Shown here piece after piece: positions 1-8,822 of a DNA stretch of 64,000 bases. The translations under genes and the position numbers were made by a program. The first letter of the stretch is position 1; every line of letters begins with the position of its first letter. The DNA comes from Sedimenticola hydrogenitrophicus (GTDB lineage Bacteria; Pseudomonadota; Gammaproteobacteria; Chromatiales; Chromatiaceae), in assembly GCF_025175675.1 (NCBI RefSeq), contig NZ_JANIOA010000018.1, positions 1-64,000 of the forward strand. Reading direction: 5' to 3'. The notes beneath the pieces are model-generated. The model made no database searches and had not been told where the DNA came from. It worked only from the letters and a program-made list of their open reading frames with translations.

Positions 1-2
1 TT

Positions 3-434
3 TATGTAAAACCAGAGCACGCACAACTAAGAGATTTAGTCAGGAAAACAATGGAGGACTCGAAATGGTATCAAGCATTTGTTGGTACTAGAATTACCGA
101 GTTCAAAGAGATGTCAGGTATCGCAAATACGGAAGGCTGGCAGACATTTGTCGACGATGATGAAAAGATTGAATCTATTCCAATACCGGTTAATGTTCTT
201 TTAGGTGGCAACGTTTTTGCGCGTAGTATTGTGCTTCAAGTCGAAAACAAAAAAGGTGATTTTCACCCCGATAGTGTCGTTCATCAACTACCGTTTATGG
301 CCTTTGAACGAATAAAGATAGGCGCCTGGAGTAAAGTTGTGTTTGCAAATAAAGCGTATACTGATCTTTATGTACCTTATCTGTTGGCTTTTGCTGCCGT
401 AGGTGCATTGTTGCACAGAGCATTACTGGCATAA
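3..434 (+). CDS. Hypothetical protein, 5' end cut by window edge
   Basis: The reading frame is open from base 3 to a TAA at 434 (143 codons visible). An ATG at 51 exists, but the frame upstream of it is uninterrupted and reads like protein, so the true start is probably outside the window. The C-terminus (roughly the last 25 residues) is hydrophobic and could be a membrane or hydrophobic-core segment. I recognise no family. The gene is AT-rich compared with the bulk of the window and lies on the same strand as three further small AT-rich genes, suggesting recent acquisition. Confidence 0.6.
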   Translation, partial: YVKPEHAQLRDLVRKTMEDSKWYQAFVGTRITEFKEMSGIANTEGWQTFVDDDEKIESIPIPVNVLLGGNVFARSIVLQVENKKGDFHPDSVVHQLPFMAFERIKIGAWSKVVFANKAYTDLYVPYLLAFAAVGALLHRALLA

Positions 435-493
435 TATCAATATTTCGACCATAAATATTTAGATTTACGCTAAACAATGAGAGGCTGCGTTTG

Positions 494-1165
494 ATGAAAA
501 CTGGCGAAGTAATTAAAGACCTTTGCAATTCGTGCGGGCCTTCCGTTAATTACACAGTGAAGAATGTTTTACGCAGAACCGACTCAGAAGTCTTTGAAGG
601 GCAGTTTGAAGTCAGCTGGGGTGATTCTTATACGGTCCTCCAATGTAATGGATGTGATGCCGTGAAAATCAAGCACAATGATTGGTTCAGTGAAGATGTA
701 GAGGCAGATGGGCGCCCTGTAGTCAATACCCGGTATTACCCTCCAACGATATTCAGAAAACAACCAACATGGTTTCGTGAGCTAGATACAGAGTGGCATA
801 TTACAAAGTTAATGAAAGAGGTATATTCTGCTTTGCAAAACGACTGTCCAAGCTTGGCCGCTATGGGAGTCCGCGCCATTCTTGAGGCGATTATGATTGA
901 TAAGATTGGAGATCAAGGCTCGTTCACGAAAAACCTTAAGGCCTTCGAAATCGAAGGTTATATTTCCAAGATTCAACTCGAGATACTTGACAAGGCACTT
1001 GAACTCGGCCATGCATCAATTCATAGGGGGTTTGTGCCCAACAACGGCCAAGTCGTTTTCTCCCTGGATCTCACTGAGACAATTGTCCATCACCTTTATT
1101 TACTAAAGGAGAGTGCAAGTTTAGCTGTTAAAGATATCCCCCCGAGAGGGAAAAGTAACGCCTAA
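494..1165 (+). CDS. DUF4145-domain protein with N-terminal zinc-ribbon-like cysteines
   Basis: This 223-residue protein has two CxxC pairs near the N-terminus (CNSCG at about residue 12 and CNGC at about 53), suggesting a zinc-binding knuckle. It is followed by an all-alpha C-terminal part with the sequence CPSLAAMGVRAILEAIM and a later LGHASIHRG, which match the pattern I know from DUF4145. DUF4145 proteins are often found with restriction or defence genes or alone; their activity is not established. I chose the ATG at 494 over the TTG at 491 because GAGG at 481-484 then has a normal spacing of 9 nt. The gene is AT-rich, and its stop lies in a sequence (CGCCTAAAC) faintly like an integron core site. 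Confidence 0.75.
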   Translation: MKTGEVIKDLCNSCGPSVNYTVKNVLRRTDSEVFEGQFEVSWGDSYTVLQCNGCDAVKIKHNDWFSEDVEADGRPVVNTRYYPPTIFRKQPTWFRELDTEWHITKLMKEVYSALQNDCPSLAAMGVRAILEAIMIDKIGDQGSFTKNLKAFEIEGYISKIQLEILDKALELGHASIHRGFVPNNGQVVFSLDLTETIVHHLYLLKESASLAVKDIPPRGKSNA

Positions 1166-1358
1166 ACAAGGTGATATATTGTTTATGTGATTGCCTAATG
1201 AGTTTGTAGAAAAACCAGGTCCCGACGAACAGTCATTTTAAAGTTTATGGGACAGCAGTGATAAATTTGTGTTTCTTACGAACAATAATTGAGATAGGTG
1301 TGGCAACTACAAAATTTAAGCTGATATTTGAAACTCAGCCACCTGACATATAATGTTT

Positions 1359-1411
1359 GGGGTCAGTGTAAAAACTAAATATTTCTGGCGATGTGTTTTC
1401 ACACTGATCCC
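1359..1411. repeat. Imperfect inverted repeat in the 1166-1480 gap
   Basis: The arms 1359-1375 and 1395-1411 are complementary at about 15 of 17 positions and flank a 19-base loop. They are followed by a small hairpin CGTAG-CGAAG-CTACG at 1436-1450. No gene is supported between 1166 and 1480. The sequence just before the next gene (GTTAGAAGG at 1466-1474) resembles the simple core side of an attC site, so the palindromic stretch may be part of one. This is weak and needs structure-based scoring. Confidence 0.45.
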
Positions 1412-1480
1412 AAATACCCCCCCTTCGGGGCTGGACGTAGCGAAGCTACGCCGCTGTGCTAGATGTTAGAAGGCACGAAC

Positions 1481-1801
1481 ATGGAATGTAAAGTATGTAA
1501 TGCGCAAATACCAACCCGGCAAGTAAAAAAGAAAATAAAGTGTTCTGGTTGTGGGGCAGAATATATTGATACAAACCATGGTTATATTTACATAGGTTTA
1601 TTGTTTCTGGTTGTTCTGCCGCTAAAAGTCGTTATTGCTTCATCTGGTTGGGCATTCTTCTTTACGGGCTTAGCGGTGATTATTGGAATTGTGTGGGCTT
1701 CGTTTCAGCTATTTTCAAAATACGAACTATCTGAAATGCCTGCTAACAAATCGCTCGGTGAGGGAATTAACATCCCGGATAAAACGAACACCCATCTCTA
1801 A
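1481..1801 (+). CDS. Small zinc-ribbon membrane protein, unknown function
   Basis: This is a 106-residue protein from the ATG at 1481, which has GAAGG upstream at suitable spacing; an in-frame ATG at 1463 is a weaker alternative. Residues 3-28 carry two CxxC pairs (CKVC and CSGC), a zinc-ribbon arrangement. Two hydrophobic segments follow, at about 34-55 and 58-80, separated by a short turn, so it probably sits in the inner membrane with the ribbon in the cytoplasm. I recognise no named family. The stop codon lies within ATCTCTAAC, the left boundary of the attC-like element described next. Confidence 0.6.
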   Translation: MECKVCNAQIPTRQVKKKIKCSGCGAEYIDTNHGYIYIGLLFLVVLPLKVVIASSGWAFFFTGLAVIIGIVWASFQLFSKYELSEMPANKSLGEGINIPDKTNTHL

Positions 1802-1899
1802 CAGGAGGGTGTTCAATGCCATGATGGCTCACGGTGACAGCTTTTCCGTTGCGACTTCGCCGTCACTACAAAGCTGCGCGTGTTGGCGGCATTAGAGAT
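1794..1899 (+). other. attC-like recombination site (candidate)
   Basis: The ends of this 106-base stretch are exact inverted repeats, ATCTCTAA (1794-1801) and TTAGAGAT (1892-1899). An inner complementary pair GTGAC/GTCAC lies at 1834-1838 and 1862-1866. Length, nested symmetry, position between two short same-strand ORFs, and a start codon three bases past the right end all fit an integron attC. The outer boxes approximate the YYYAAC / TTRRR cores, but the canonical G before TT is A here. No integrase gene is visible. Confidence 0.4.
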
Positions 1900-1902
1900 T
1901 AA

Positions 1903-2292
1903 ATGAAAAAGAAAGTGTTGATAGTAATTGTGTGGCTGCTTTCATTGGTAATAGTGGCTGAGATCTCTGCAAGATCTGCCATGAAGAATCAACTCTCAGA
2001 GTTCAGCATCGAATTACGCAGAGTACAGGCAATGAATTCAGTCAATCATTTAGAGAGGTATCGTGAATTCCATGACTACCTTACTCATGGATGTAATACA
2101 GAAGCACTTGAAAAAGCGGAAATCGCAGCAAATAGAGAAATGCATGTCATAGCGTCTCTCGTTGAAAGAGACACTACTGGCTCTATTAGTGAGTACATTG
2201 TAAAACGCGATCCAGCCATATTGGCTGAAATGAAGGGATTGAAAGCTAAACCGAATGCATCATGGGAAGAGCCGAAATGTATGAATCTCTAA
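1903..2292 (+). CDS. Hypothetical protein with N-terminal signal anchor
   Basis: This 129-residue protein has a lysine-rich start (MKKK), one hydrophobic segment at about residues 4-22, then a polar, charged, mostly helical remainder. It is probably anchored in the inner membrane with the bulk in the periplasm. I recognise no family. It begins immediately after the attC-like site and has no good ribosome binding site, as is common for cassette genes. Its stop codon lies inside ATCTCTAAC, the same nine bases that end the preceding cassette gene. Codon use is AT-rich. Confidence 0.6.
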   Translation: MKKKVLIVIVWLLSLVIVAEISARSAMKNQLSEFSIELRRVQAMNSVNHLERYREFHDYLTHGCNTEALEKAEIAANREMHVIASLVERDTTGSISEYIVKRDPAILAEMKGLKAKPNASWEEPKCMNL

Positions 2293-2296
2293 CCAG

Positions 2297-2381
2297 CCCG
2301 TTGGGGTGAGGAATGAATCCCAACATCCTGACGCCTATTACTAAAAACCGTTGGGGTTCGCAAGCTCACCCCAACCTACGG
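2297..2381. repeat. Intergenic palindromic repeat, family A copy 1
   Basis: The segment contains CGTTGGGGTGAGGAATGAAT near its left end and a complementary CTCACCCCAACCTACG at its right end, with an internal CGTTGGGGTTCGCAAG. Related copies occur at about 11437-11526, 14149-14221 and 17441-17527. It starts five bases after the stop codon at 2292. Confidence 0.7.
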
Positions 2382-2680
2382 ACTAAATTTTCGGGTGATG
2401 TGTTTTTACCGCAGTTTTTTCGTCTGACCTGAATCGCATCTAATAAGCCAACGGCGAGATCCAATAATCACCACCCCCTGTAGCTGTCTGAAATTCAATC
2501 CCGCCCCCTCCTCACTTCCTTTGAACAGCGGCCTCCTGACCTGACGGCTACTTTAATACCCACGCGCGCGTGATCCGGCTTCGTCAAAATGTGCGCGGAT
2601 TACGTAAATTTGTCTATTCTTTTCGGAGTGCGCTGCGCGCCACAATAGGTTCCTCCCAGATACCCCGCAAGGAGGCCATC
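2382..2680. other. Intergenic region upstream of the molybdenum hydroxylase operon
   Basis: No gene is supported here. A long in-frame extension of the next ORF reaches back to 2570, but it has no start signal. The real start at 2681 is set by AAGGAGG at 2669-2675. The operon promoter must lie in this stretch, but I do not see a convincing -35/-10 pair. Confidence 0.5.
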
Positions 2681-3142
2681 ATGCAGATTCAGTTAACAGT
2701 CAACGGTCAACAGCACAGCGTGGATGCCGAGCCCGGCACGCCGCTCCTCTGGATACTCAGAGACCAACTCGACCTGACAGGCACCAAATTCGGTTGTGGC
2801 GTCGCCTCCTGTGGCGCCTGCACGGTGCACCTCAACGGCACCCCCGTGCGCTCCTGTTCCACGCCGATCGAGAGCGTGGCCGGTGGCGAGATCGTCACCA
2901 TCGAGGGGGTGAATGACGCCGTTGCCGCGGCGGTGCAGGCCGCCTGGCGTGAGCGGGACGTGGTGCAGTGTGGTTATTGCCAGTCCGGGCAGATCATGTC
3001 GGCGATCGGTCTGTTGCGACAGAACCAGGCGCCCTCGGATGAGGATATTGACGGCTTTATGTCGGGTAATGCCTGCCGTTGTGCAACCTATGTTCGCATC
3101 AAGGACGCCATCAAGCTGGCGGCGCAGAAACTGGAGGCATGA
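2681..3142 (+). CDS. (2Fe-2S)-binding subunit of a molybdenum hydroxylase (IorA-like)
   Basis: This 153-residue protein is the small iron-sulfur subunit of a xanthine-oxidase-family enzyme and passes electrons between the molybdenum centre and an external acceptor. A plant-ferredoxin-like domain (residues 1-75) carries GCGVASCGACTVHLNG plus a downstream Cys. The C-terminal helical domain carries CGYCQSG and NACRCATY, the pattern for two [2Fe-2S] clusters. AAGGAGG five bases upstream fixes the start. The next gene, three bases downstream, is the catalytic subunit. The two-subunit layout without a FAD subunit matches isoquinoline 1-oxidoreductase or aldehyde-dehydrogenase types; the substrate cannot be read from sequence. 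Confidence 0.93.
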   Translation: MQIQLTVNGQQHSVDAEPGTPLLWILRDQLDLTGTKFGCGVASCGACTVHLNGTPVRSCSTPIESVAGGEIVTIEGVNDAVAAAVQAAWRERDVVQCGYCQSGQIMSAIGLLRQNQAPSDEDIDGFMSGNACRCATYVRIKDAIKLAAQKLEA

Positions 3143-3145
3143 ATC

Positions 3146-5308
3146 ATGAACATGGAAATTTCCCGTCGTCAGTTTTTGCAAGCGACCGCCAGTGGCGCCG
3201 CCGCCCTGGTGATCGGCCTGAATATCCGTGGTGCCCTCGCGGCAGGCAGCGAAGCGACCGTTTTCAACCCCTTTGTGCGCATCGACAACGAGGGTGTGGT
3301 CACCGTCATCGTGAAACATTTCGAGATGGGCCAGGGCACCACCACCGGGCTGACCACGCTGGTGGCCGAGGAGCTGGACGCGGATTGGGATGGCATTCGG
3401 ACCGAGTTCGCCCCCTCGGATAATGAGAAATACAAAAACCTGTTGTTTGGTGCACAGGGGACGGGCGGCTCGACCGCCATCGCCAACTCCTTCATGCAGT
3501 ATCGCCAGGCCGGTGCGGCCGCGCGTGATCTGCTGGTGCGCGCCGCCGCCCGCCAATGGGGGATCGATCCAGCGCGTATCTCCGTCGACGGCGGGGTGAT
3601 CAGCGCCGGGGAGCGCAAGGCTGGCTTTGGTGAGTTCGTCCAGTTGGCCTCCAGCCTGGAACCGAACCCGGAGCCGGCGCTGAAACCGGCCAGTGAGTTC
3701 AAGCTGATCGGCAAGCGCCGTCTGCCGCGCAAGGACAGCCGCGCCAAGACGGACGGTACGGCTACCTTCGCCATGGACGTCAAGCTGCCCGGCATGGTCT
3801 ATGCGGTTATCCTGCGCAGCCCCCGGTTCGGCGGCGCATTGAACAGCTTTGAGGCGTCCGGGGCGAAACAGGTACCTGACTTTATCGGCGCCCAGACCCT
3901 GCCAAATCGCGCCGGGGTGGCGGTGTTCGGAAAGCACACCTGGACCGCCTTCAAGGCACGCGAGGCGATCCGGGCCGAGTGGGATTTCTCCCAGGCGGAG
4001 ATGCGCAGCAGCGAGGCGCTGTTCAAGGCGCACCAGGAGCTGGCCGCCACTCCCCAGTTCCAGGCACGCAAGGCACTCTCGACAGAGCAGGCACAGGCGC
4101 TGCTGTCCGACACCGAGCGGACCATAGAGGCGGAATTTTCTTTCCCGTTTCTGGCCCATGCGCCGATGGAACCGCTCTGCTGCGTGATCGAGCCGACCGA
4201 CCGGGGGGTCACCCTCCATGACGGTTGCCAGTTCCCGGCGATTGCCCACGGCGCCGTGGCCCAGGTGCTGGGCCTCAAGCCCGAGCAGGTAGAGATCAAT
4301 ACGCTCTATGCGGGCGGCTCCTTCGGACGCCGCGCCACACCGACCGCCGATTACCAGGTGGAAGCCGCCATGGCCTTTGCCCTGCTCGGGAAGCGGATAC
4401 CGGTCAAGCTGGTATGGAGCCGCGAGGACGATATCCGCGGGGGCTACTATCGCCCGATGGCCGTACACCGGGCACGCATCGGCCTCGACCAGGCGGGGAA
4501 GATCCAGGTCTGGGATCACCGCATCGCCGGCAAATCAATCATGAAGGGTACGTCGTTTGAAGAGGTGTCGGTGCATGATGGCGTGGATCACACGCTCGTC
4601 GAGGGTGTCGCCGATACGCTCTACCAGCTTCCCAACCTGGCCGTGGGAGTGGCCGATTTTCACTCACCTGTTCCGGTTTTGTGGTGGCGCTCGGTCGGCC
4701 ATACCCATACCGCGTTCACCATGGAGAGCCTGCTCGACATGATTGCCCATGAGACGAATCAGGACCCGGTCGCGATGCGGCTCTCCCTGCTGGATCCATC
4801 CGATAACCGGCAGCGGCGGCTGGCCGGAGTCATCCAGGCGGTTCGCGACCGGTCGGGTTGGCAGGCGGGACAGCGGCGCGGCTTCGCCTGTCATTTCTCA
4901 TTCAACACCTACGTGGCGGCCGTGGCCGATGTCACCGTCGAGGATGATCGGGTGCACGTGGACAAGCTCTACCTCGCCGTCGATTGCGGTGTCGCGGTCA
5001 ACCCCGATGTGATCTCGGCGCAGATGGAGGGCGGTGCGGGATTTGCTTTGGGGGCGATTCTGCGTAACGAGGTGACGCTGAAAGAGGGCGTGGTGGTGCA
5101 GAGCAACTTCCCCGATTACGCGCCGCTGCGCATGGCCGATATGCCGCGCATCGAGGTGTCCATCGTGCCCTCCGGCGAGGCGCCCAGCGGCGTGGGCGAA
5201 CCCGCCGTGCCACCCACCGGCCCCGCCGTGACCAATGCGATTTTCGCGGTCACCGGCCGGCGGATCACGCAACTGCCGATCACCCGATCCGGTTTCAAGC
5301 TGGTTTAG
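3146..5308 (+). CDS. Molybdopterin-binding catalytic subunit, Tat-exported (IorB-like)
   Basis: This 720-residue large subunit of a xanthine-oxidase-family hydroxylase starts with a twin-arginine signal (SRRQFLQ at about residues 6-12, then a hydrophobic stretch ending ALA), so the holoenzyme is likely exported to the periplasm in folded form. Moco-binding features visible include [10 protein letters not shown] near residue 108, GGSFGRR near 390, and the C-terminal GVGEPAVPP, whose Glu aligns with the catalytic base of the family. GGAGG eight bases upstream supports the start. It forms an operon with the Fe-S subunit, XdhC-type chaperone and MocA-like gene. An electron acceptor gene is not seen nearby. 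Confidence 0.92.
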   Translation: MNMEISRRQFLQATASGAAALVIGLNIRGALAAGSEATVFNPFVRIDNEGVVTVIVKHFEMGQGTTTGLTTLVAEELDADWDGIRTEFAPSDNEKYKNLLFGAQGTGGSTAIANSFMQYRQAGAAARDLLVRAAARQWGIDPARISVDGGVISAGERKAGFGEFVQLASSLEPNPEPALKPASEFKLIGKRRLPRKDSRAKTDGTATFAMDVKLPGMVYAVILRSPRFGGALNSFEASGAKQVPDFIGAQTLPNRAGVAVFGKHTWTAFKAREAIRAEWDFSQAEMRSSEALFKAHQELAATPQFQARKALSTEQAQALLSDTERTIEAEFSFPFLAHAPMEPLCCVIEPTDRGVTLHDGCQFPAIAHGAVAQVLGLKPEQVEINTLYAGGSFGRRATPTADYQVEAAMAFALLGKRIPVKLVWSREDDIRGGYYRPMAVHRARIGLDQAGKIQVWDHRIAGKSIMKGTSFEEVSVHDGVDHTLVEGVADTLYQLPNLAVGVADFHSPVPVLWWRSVGHTHTAFTMESLLDMIAHETNQDPVAMRLSLLDPSDNRQRRLAGVIQAVRDRSGWQAGQRRGFACHFSFNTYVAAVADVTVEDDRVHVDKLYLAVDCGVAVNPDVISAQMEGGAGFALGAILRNEVTLKEGVVVQSNFPDYAPLRMADMPRIEVSIVPSGEAPSGVGEPAVPPTGPAVTNAIFAVTGRRITQLPITRSGFKLV

Positions 5309-5367
5309 TTTGGTGTCGGGAGAAAGCGAATGGCCATTCACACTGACAACGAGCGAGGCGATCCGCT

Positions 5368-6351
5368 ATGAGCAATCGACTCTCCGATCTGCTGGGCGCC
5401 TGGCTGCGGGCCGAGACCGCGACCGAATGGGTGCTTGGCACTGTGTACAAAACCGAGGGCTCCGCCTACCGCAAGGCAGGCGCCATGATGCTGATCAACG
5501 GCCTGGGGCAGCAATACGGGCTGCTGAGCGGCGGCTGCCTGGAGTCGGACATCGTCCGCAACGCCGGCAAGGTGATGCGCAGCGGCCGCCCGCTCACCCT
5601 GGTGTACGACGGCAGCGACGAGGATGACCTCTCATTCCAGCTGGGGATCGGCTGTGGCGGCAAGGTCTACATCATGCTGCAGCCACTCAGCGCCGGTAAC
5701 GACCTGGACCTGAAGGCGGTGGCGCAGGCCCTGCGCGACCGGCAGCCCGGCACCTACTACCAGCGGATTGGCGGTACCGACGCGTACTTCAAGGCGGGCG
5801 AACGGCGCCCCCTGGCGCGTAGCGTAATGGCGGACGGCTGGCTGGTGACGCCGATCATCCCGGAGCCGCACCTGCTGGTGCTGGGCGGGGGTGTCGATGC
5901 CCGCCCCGTGGTGCGCATCGCCAAGGAGCTGGGCTGGTACATCACCCTGGTCGATCCGCGCCCGGCCAATGCGCGGCAGACCTACTTCCCCAGCGCCGAT
6001 GCCATACTCAGGGAGACCGGCGACGGACTCGCCCGCTACGTGGCGGCAGAGGGGGTGGATGCTGCCGTACTGATGTCCCACAACATCGACCTCGATGCCG
6101 ATGGCCTGCGGCAGCTGCAGCAGGGCGGGCTCAGGCACATTGCCCTGCTGGGTCCGCGGCATCGCTACCGGCAGGTGCTGGAACGTGCCGGATTGCGCGA
6201 AGGTGACCTGACCTGTCCGGTCTCCGGCCCCGCCGGTCTTGAGATCGGCGGACAGCTGCCGGAGAGTATCGCCCTCTCCATCCTGGCCGAGTGCCACGCG
6301 GTGCTATATCAGCAGCGCGTGCACCCGCTGCCGCAGGTGGCAGCCGTATGA
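5368..6351 (+). CDS. XdhC/CoxI-family molybdenum cofactor insertion chaperone
   Basis: This 327-residue protein has an N-terminal XdhC/CoxI domain (EGSAYRKAGAMMLI, then GGCLESD and a GCGGK segment) and a C-terminal NAD-binding-like domain starting LLVLGGGVDARP at about residue 170. Family members bind mature, sulfurated Moco and insert it into the apo-hydroxylase. The position directly after the catalytic subunit, and a four-base ATGA overlap with the next gene, support a dedicated maturation role. Length is normal for fused XdhC proteins. Confidence 0.9.
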   Translation: MSNRLSDLLGAWLRAETATEWVLGTVYKTEGSAYRKAGAMMLINGLGQQYGLLSGGCLESDIVRNAGKVMRSGRPLTLVYDGSDEDDLSFQLGIGCGGKVYIMLQPLSAGNDLDLKAVAQALRDRQPGTYYQRIGGTDAYFKAGERRPLARSVMADGWLVTPIIPEPHLLVLGGGVDARPVVRIAKELGWYITLVDPRPANARQTYFPSADAILRETGDGLARYVAAEGVDAAVLMSHNIDLDADGLRQLQQGGLRHIALLGPRHRYRQVLERAGLREGDLTCPVSGPAGLEIGGQLPESIALSILAECHAVLYQQRVHPLPQVAAV

Positions 6352-6953
6352 GCCGCCTCGCCTGCCTGGTTCTGGCGGCGGGAGCGGGCTCCCGCTTCGG
6401 CGGCAGGAAGCAGCTCGCCCCGATCGCGGGCAAGGCGATGCTGGTGCGCACGCTTGAACGGCTCGTGCCGCTGTTCCGGGGAGACCTGTACACGGTGCTC
6501 GGCGCCTATCATGATGAGGTACGGCCACTGATCGGCGAGCTGTCGCAAATCATCGTGCATCCGGCGTGGCGTTCGGGGCTTGGCTCCTCGATCGCCCGGG
6601 GCGTGACCGAGATAGGCCAACGGGCGGCCTATGACGGTATCATGCTGGCGCTGGCCGATCAGGTGGCCGTCGGGCGGCGCGATTATGCGCGGCTGATCGA
6701 CCGCTTCGACGGCACAACCCTCGTAGCTGCCCGATACGCCGACAGGACGGGGGTGCCGGCACTGTTTCCGGCCCCGTACTTCGACCGGCTGCGACAGCTG
6801 ACCGGCGATCAGGGCGCAAGGAGCCTGTTAAAGGCACAAGCAGAGCAGGTCATTGCGGTGCCGATGCCGACGGCGAAGACCGATATAGACACCCAAGGTG
6901 AATTGCTACATTTTTCGCGAATACTCCAGGGTACAGACGCATATGCACTATAA
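6348..6953 (+). CDS. MocA-like molybdenum cofactor nucleotidyltransferase
   Basis: This is a 201-residue NTP-transferase. The N-terminal LAAGAGSRFGGRKQLAPIAG motif is the nucleotide-binding loop of the MobA/MocA family, and ADQVAV near residue 103 is the metal-binding region. MocA attaches CMP to molybdopterin to make the dinucleotide form used by many hydroxylases; whether CTP or GTP is used here is not decided by what I can see, but context favours MocA. The start at 6348 (ATGA overlap with xdhC-like) was preferred over the longer upstream ORF because it places the loop at the usual distance from the N-terminus. The 3' end overlaps the AraC gene by 11 bases. Confidence 0.85.
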   Translation: MSRLACLVLAAGAGSRFGGRKQLAPIAGKAMLVRTLERLVPLFRGDLYTVLGAYHDEVRPLIGELSQIIVHPAWRSGLGSSIARGVTEIGQRAAYDGIMLALADQVAVGRRDYARLIDRFDGTTLVAARYADRTGVPALFPAPYFDRLRQLTGDQGARSLLKAQAEQVIAVPMPTAKTDIDTQGELLHFSRILQGTDAYAL

Positions 6954-7854
6954 AACCATCACTGAATTCACCCGCGCCATGGGCCTGCCGGAGCCGGAGC
7001 ATCCGCTGCTGTACGTGTATGTCACGGACAGGCTGGTTTCGGGCGACGCCTCGTGCTGCCAGGGAGGGGTGCTCAGCTATTCAACCGATTTCTACGCGAT
7101 AGCCATCAAGGACATCATCTCCGGCGAGTTGCGTTATGGACGAACGAAGTACGATTTCACCAACGGCTCCATGATGTTCACCGCCCCGCGCCAGGAGCTC
7201 ACCTTCTCGGAGGTGGTGGTCTCCTCGGACGTCATGCTGCTGTTCATCCATGAGGATTTCATTCGCGGGCATAAAATCCGAAGTGATTTCAAGAAATACG
7301 GTTTCTTCTCCTATGCGGTGAATGAGGCGCTCCATCTTTCGGCGAAGGAAGTGGCGCAGATGCGCGCCCTGCTGAACAACATTCACGCCGAATACCGCAG
7401 CAACCAGGACGAGTTCAGCAAGGACCTGCTGCTGTCACAGGTCGATACCCTGTTGAAATATGCCAATCGTTATTACAAGCGGCAGTTCCTGGATCGCACC
7501 GATCTCTCCCGGGAGATTGCAAGCCGTTTTGAGGACGCCCTGCAGAGCTATTTTGAAGAGGGGAAACTGCAACTGCTGGGAACCCCCCGGATAGAGGAGA
7601 TCGCCCAAAAAATGGGCATGTCCGCGCGTTATCTCAGCGACATGTTAAAGGCCGAGACGGGCAAAAGCGCCCTGGAACATATCCACCTCTACCTGCTGGA
7701 TGAGGCCAAGGATCTCCTGTTGCAGCCCCATGTCACCGTGGCCGAGGTCGCCTACCGGTTGGGATTTGATTATCCGCAATACTTTTCCCGGCTGTTCAAA
7801 AAGAAAATCGGCGTCAGCCCGAAGGCCTACCGGGATGAGAATTCCGTGCACTAG
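6943..7854 (+). CDS. AraC-family transcriptional regulator
   Basis: This 303-residue protein has an N-terminal cupin-like effector domain (about 1-190) and a C-terminal double helix-turn-helix of the AraC type: IEEIAQKMGMSARYLSDMLK, then VAEVAYRLGFDYPQYFSRLF and the closing GVSPKAYR. The start overlaps the MocA-like gene by 11 bases, so the two are translationally close and the regulator is probably made from the operon it likely controls. The ligand is unknown; the aldehyde or N-heterocycle handled by the hydroxylase is a reasonable guess only. Confidence 0.9.
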   Translation: MHYKTITEFTRAMGLPEPEHPLLYVYVTDRLVSGDASCCQGGVLSYSTDFYAIAIKDIISGELRYGRTKYDFTNGSMMFTAPRQELTFSEVVVSSDVMLLFIHEDFIRGHKIRSDFKKYGFFSYAVNEALHLSAKEVAQMRALLNNIHAEYRSNQDEFSKDLLLSQVDTLLKYANRYYKRQFLDRTDLSREIASRFEDALQSYFEEGKLQLLGTPRIEEIAQKMGMSARYLSDMLKAETGKSALEHIHLYLLDEAKDLLLQPHVTVAEVAYRLGFDYPQYFSRLFKKKIGVSPKAYRDENSVH

Positions 7855-7890
7855 CGGGTACACCCGAAACCACTGTTCGTTAGACAACAC

Positions 7891-7925
7891 AAAACCCCTT
7901 TATGGAAAACCATAAAGGGGTTTTT
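7891..7925. terminator. Bidirectional rho-independent terminator
   Basis: A 15-base perfect stem (AAAACCCCTTTATGG / CCATAAAGGGGTTTT) with a 4-base loop is flanked by A-runs on the left and T-runs on the right. It can therefore stop transcription of the AraC gene (plus strand) and the convergent PEP-CTERM gene (minus strand). Confidence 0.93.
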
Positions 7926-7944
7926 ACCGGGGGAAGCCGATAAC

Positions 7945-8499
7945 CTATCCGACCTTGCGTCGCTGCCAACCCATGCCCAGAAGGCCGAGTCCCATCAGGG
8001 AAAGAATTGCCGGTTCAGGAACTGCGCTGGTTACCGACACATCGTCGATGCCCCATATCCCTGTTCCGGAATCCGTTTCAAACATGAAACTGATCACTGT
8101 ATTTGTAGAGGTGGCGGTAAATGTTCTCATTGTATTAAGCCAACTCAAGGTGTCGGCAACCAGTGTCGGTGCATATCCCGTGATTGCGTAATTCAATATG
8201 TTTGCAGGATCTTGTATAGAGACAATGGAGTAAAAGGACAGCTCGTAGTCGACGCCGATTACCGTTGTAATGGTCTGCGATAACGTCGCAAAGCCGGTAT
8301 TGTCGAACCCTTCCAGGTACCAGCTTCCGCTGTGAGGGGTTAATGACCCGGTGTCGGCAAGACAGCTGTCTGCTCCCGTGCATGTCCATCCCGTGAGATC
8401 GCCCGTCTCGAACCCGCCGTTGGTGACCAATGAGGCCGTTGCCCCTTGGGCGACACACATTAAAACAAGAAGCATGACCGTTGTTTTTGCAAGGCTCAT
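7945..8499 (-). CDS. PEP-CTERM sorting-domain protein
   Basis: This 184-residue secreted protein has an N-terminal signal peptide (MSLAKTTVM, then a hydrophobic stretch ending ATA). It continues with a beta-rich domain opening LVTNGGFETGDLTGW, typical of carbohydrate-binding-like extracellular domains, and ends with the sorting signal VPEPAILSLMGLGLLGMG followed by QRRK. Such proteins are processed by exosortase, usually in exopolysaccharide or biofilm producers. AAGGAGG upstream supports the ATG at 8499 over a longer ORF start at 8526. No exosortase is in the window. Two cysteines (about residues 39 and 45) may pair. Confidence 0.88.
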   Translation of the reverse strand: MSLAKTTVMLLVLMCVAQGATASLVTNGGFETGDLTGWTCTGADSCLADTGSLTPHSGSWYLEGFDNTGFATLSQTITTVIGVDYELSFYSIVSIQDPANILNYAITGYAPTLVADTLSWLNTMRTFTATSTNTVISFMFETDSGTGIWGIDDVSVTSAVPEPAILSLMGLGLLGMGWQRRKVG

Positions 8500-8822
8500 T
8501 TTCCTTACCTCCTTTGGTATTATCAATTAGCTGAGGCTTCGGTAAGCAGGCATGCAAATTTGACGCCACGTACTTATGGCATTGTAATCATTAGGAAATT
8601 ATTGGACATGACTAGATTATCAAGCAGGTGTGTAAAAATAACTGACACCCACCCACCTGATTGTGAATCCGTTCTCTTGCAGCGGCATCGCTGAGTTGAG
8701 TGAGCCGAAGGATCGCCGGGGTCAATGCGATAACCAAATCCAGTTGAGGTGGTATCCTCATATCGCCGGGAATCCCAGACATTCCCACCCCTCAACGGGA
8801 CGCACCGGCGAATAATCGGATT
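8500..8822. other. Intergenic region, no gene seen
   Basis: This 323-base gap holds the promoter region of the PEP-CTERM gene. A minus-strand ORF at 8574-8795 has no start signal or recognisable product and I do not accept it. I see no repeat shared with other gaps. Confidence 0.5.

Noticed and set aside
1166-1480. A second attC site before the zinc-ribbon gene
   Set aside because: GTTAGAAGG at 1466 is suggestive, but I could not find a convincing matching left core; only the 1794-1899 site is listed.
2693-4519. 608-codon minus-strand ORF opposite the hydroxylase genes
   Set aside because: Antisense shadow of GC-rich coding sequence; the plus-strand products have full family signatures and no start signal serves this ORF.
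8574-8795. Small minus-strand ORF upstream of the PEP-CTERM gene
   Set aside because: No ribosome binding site, no family resemblance, low-complexity reading frame.
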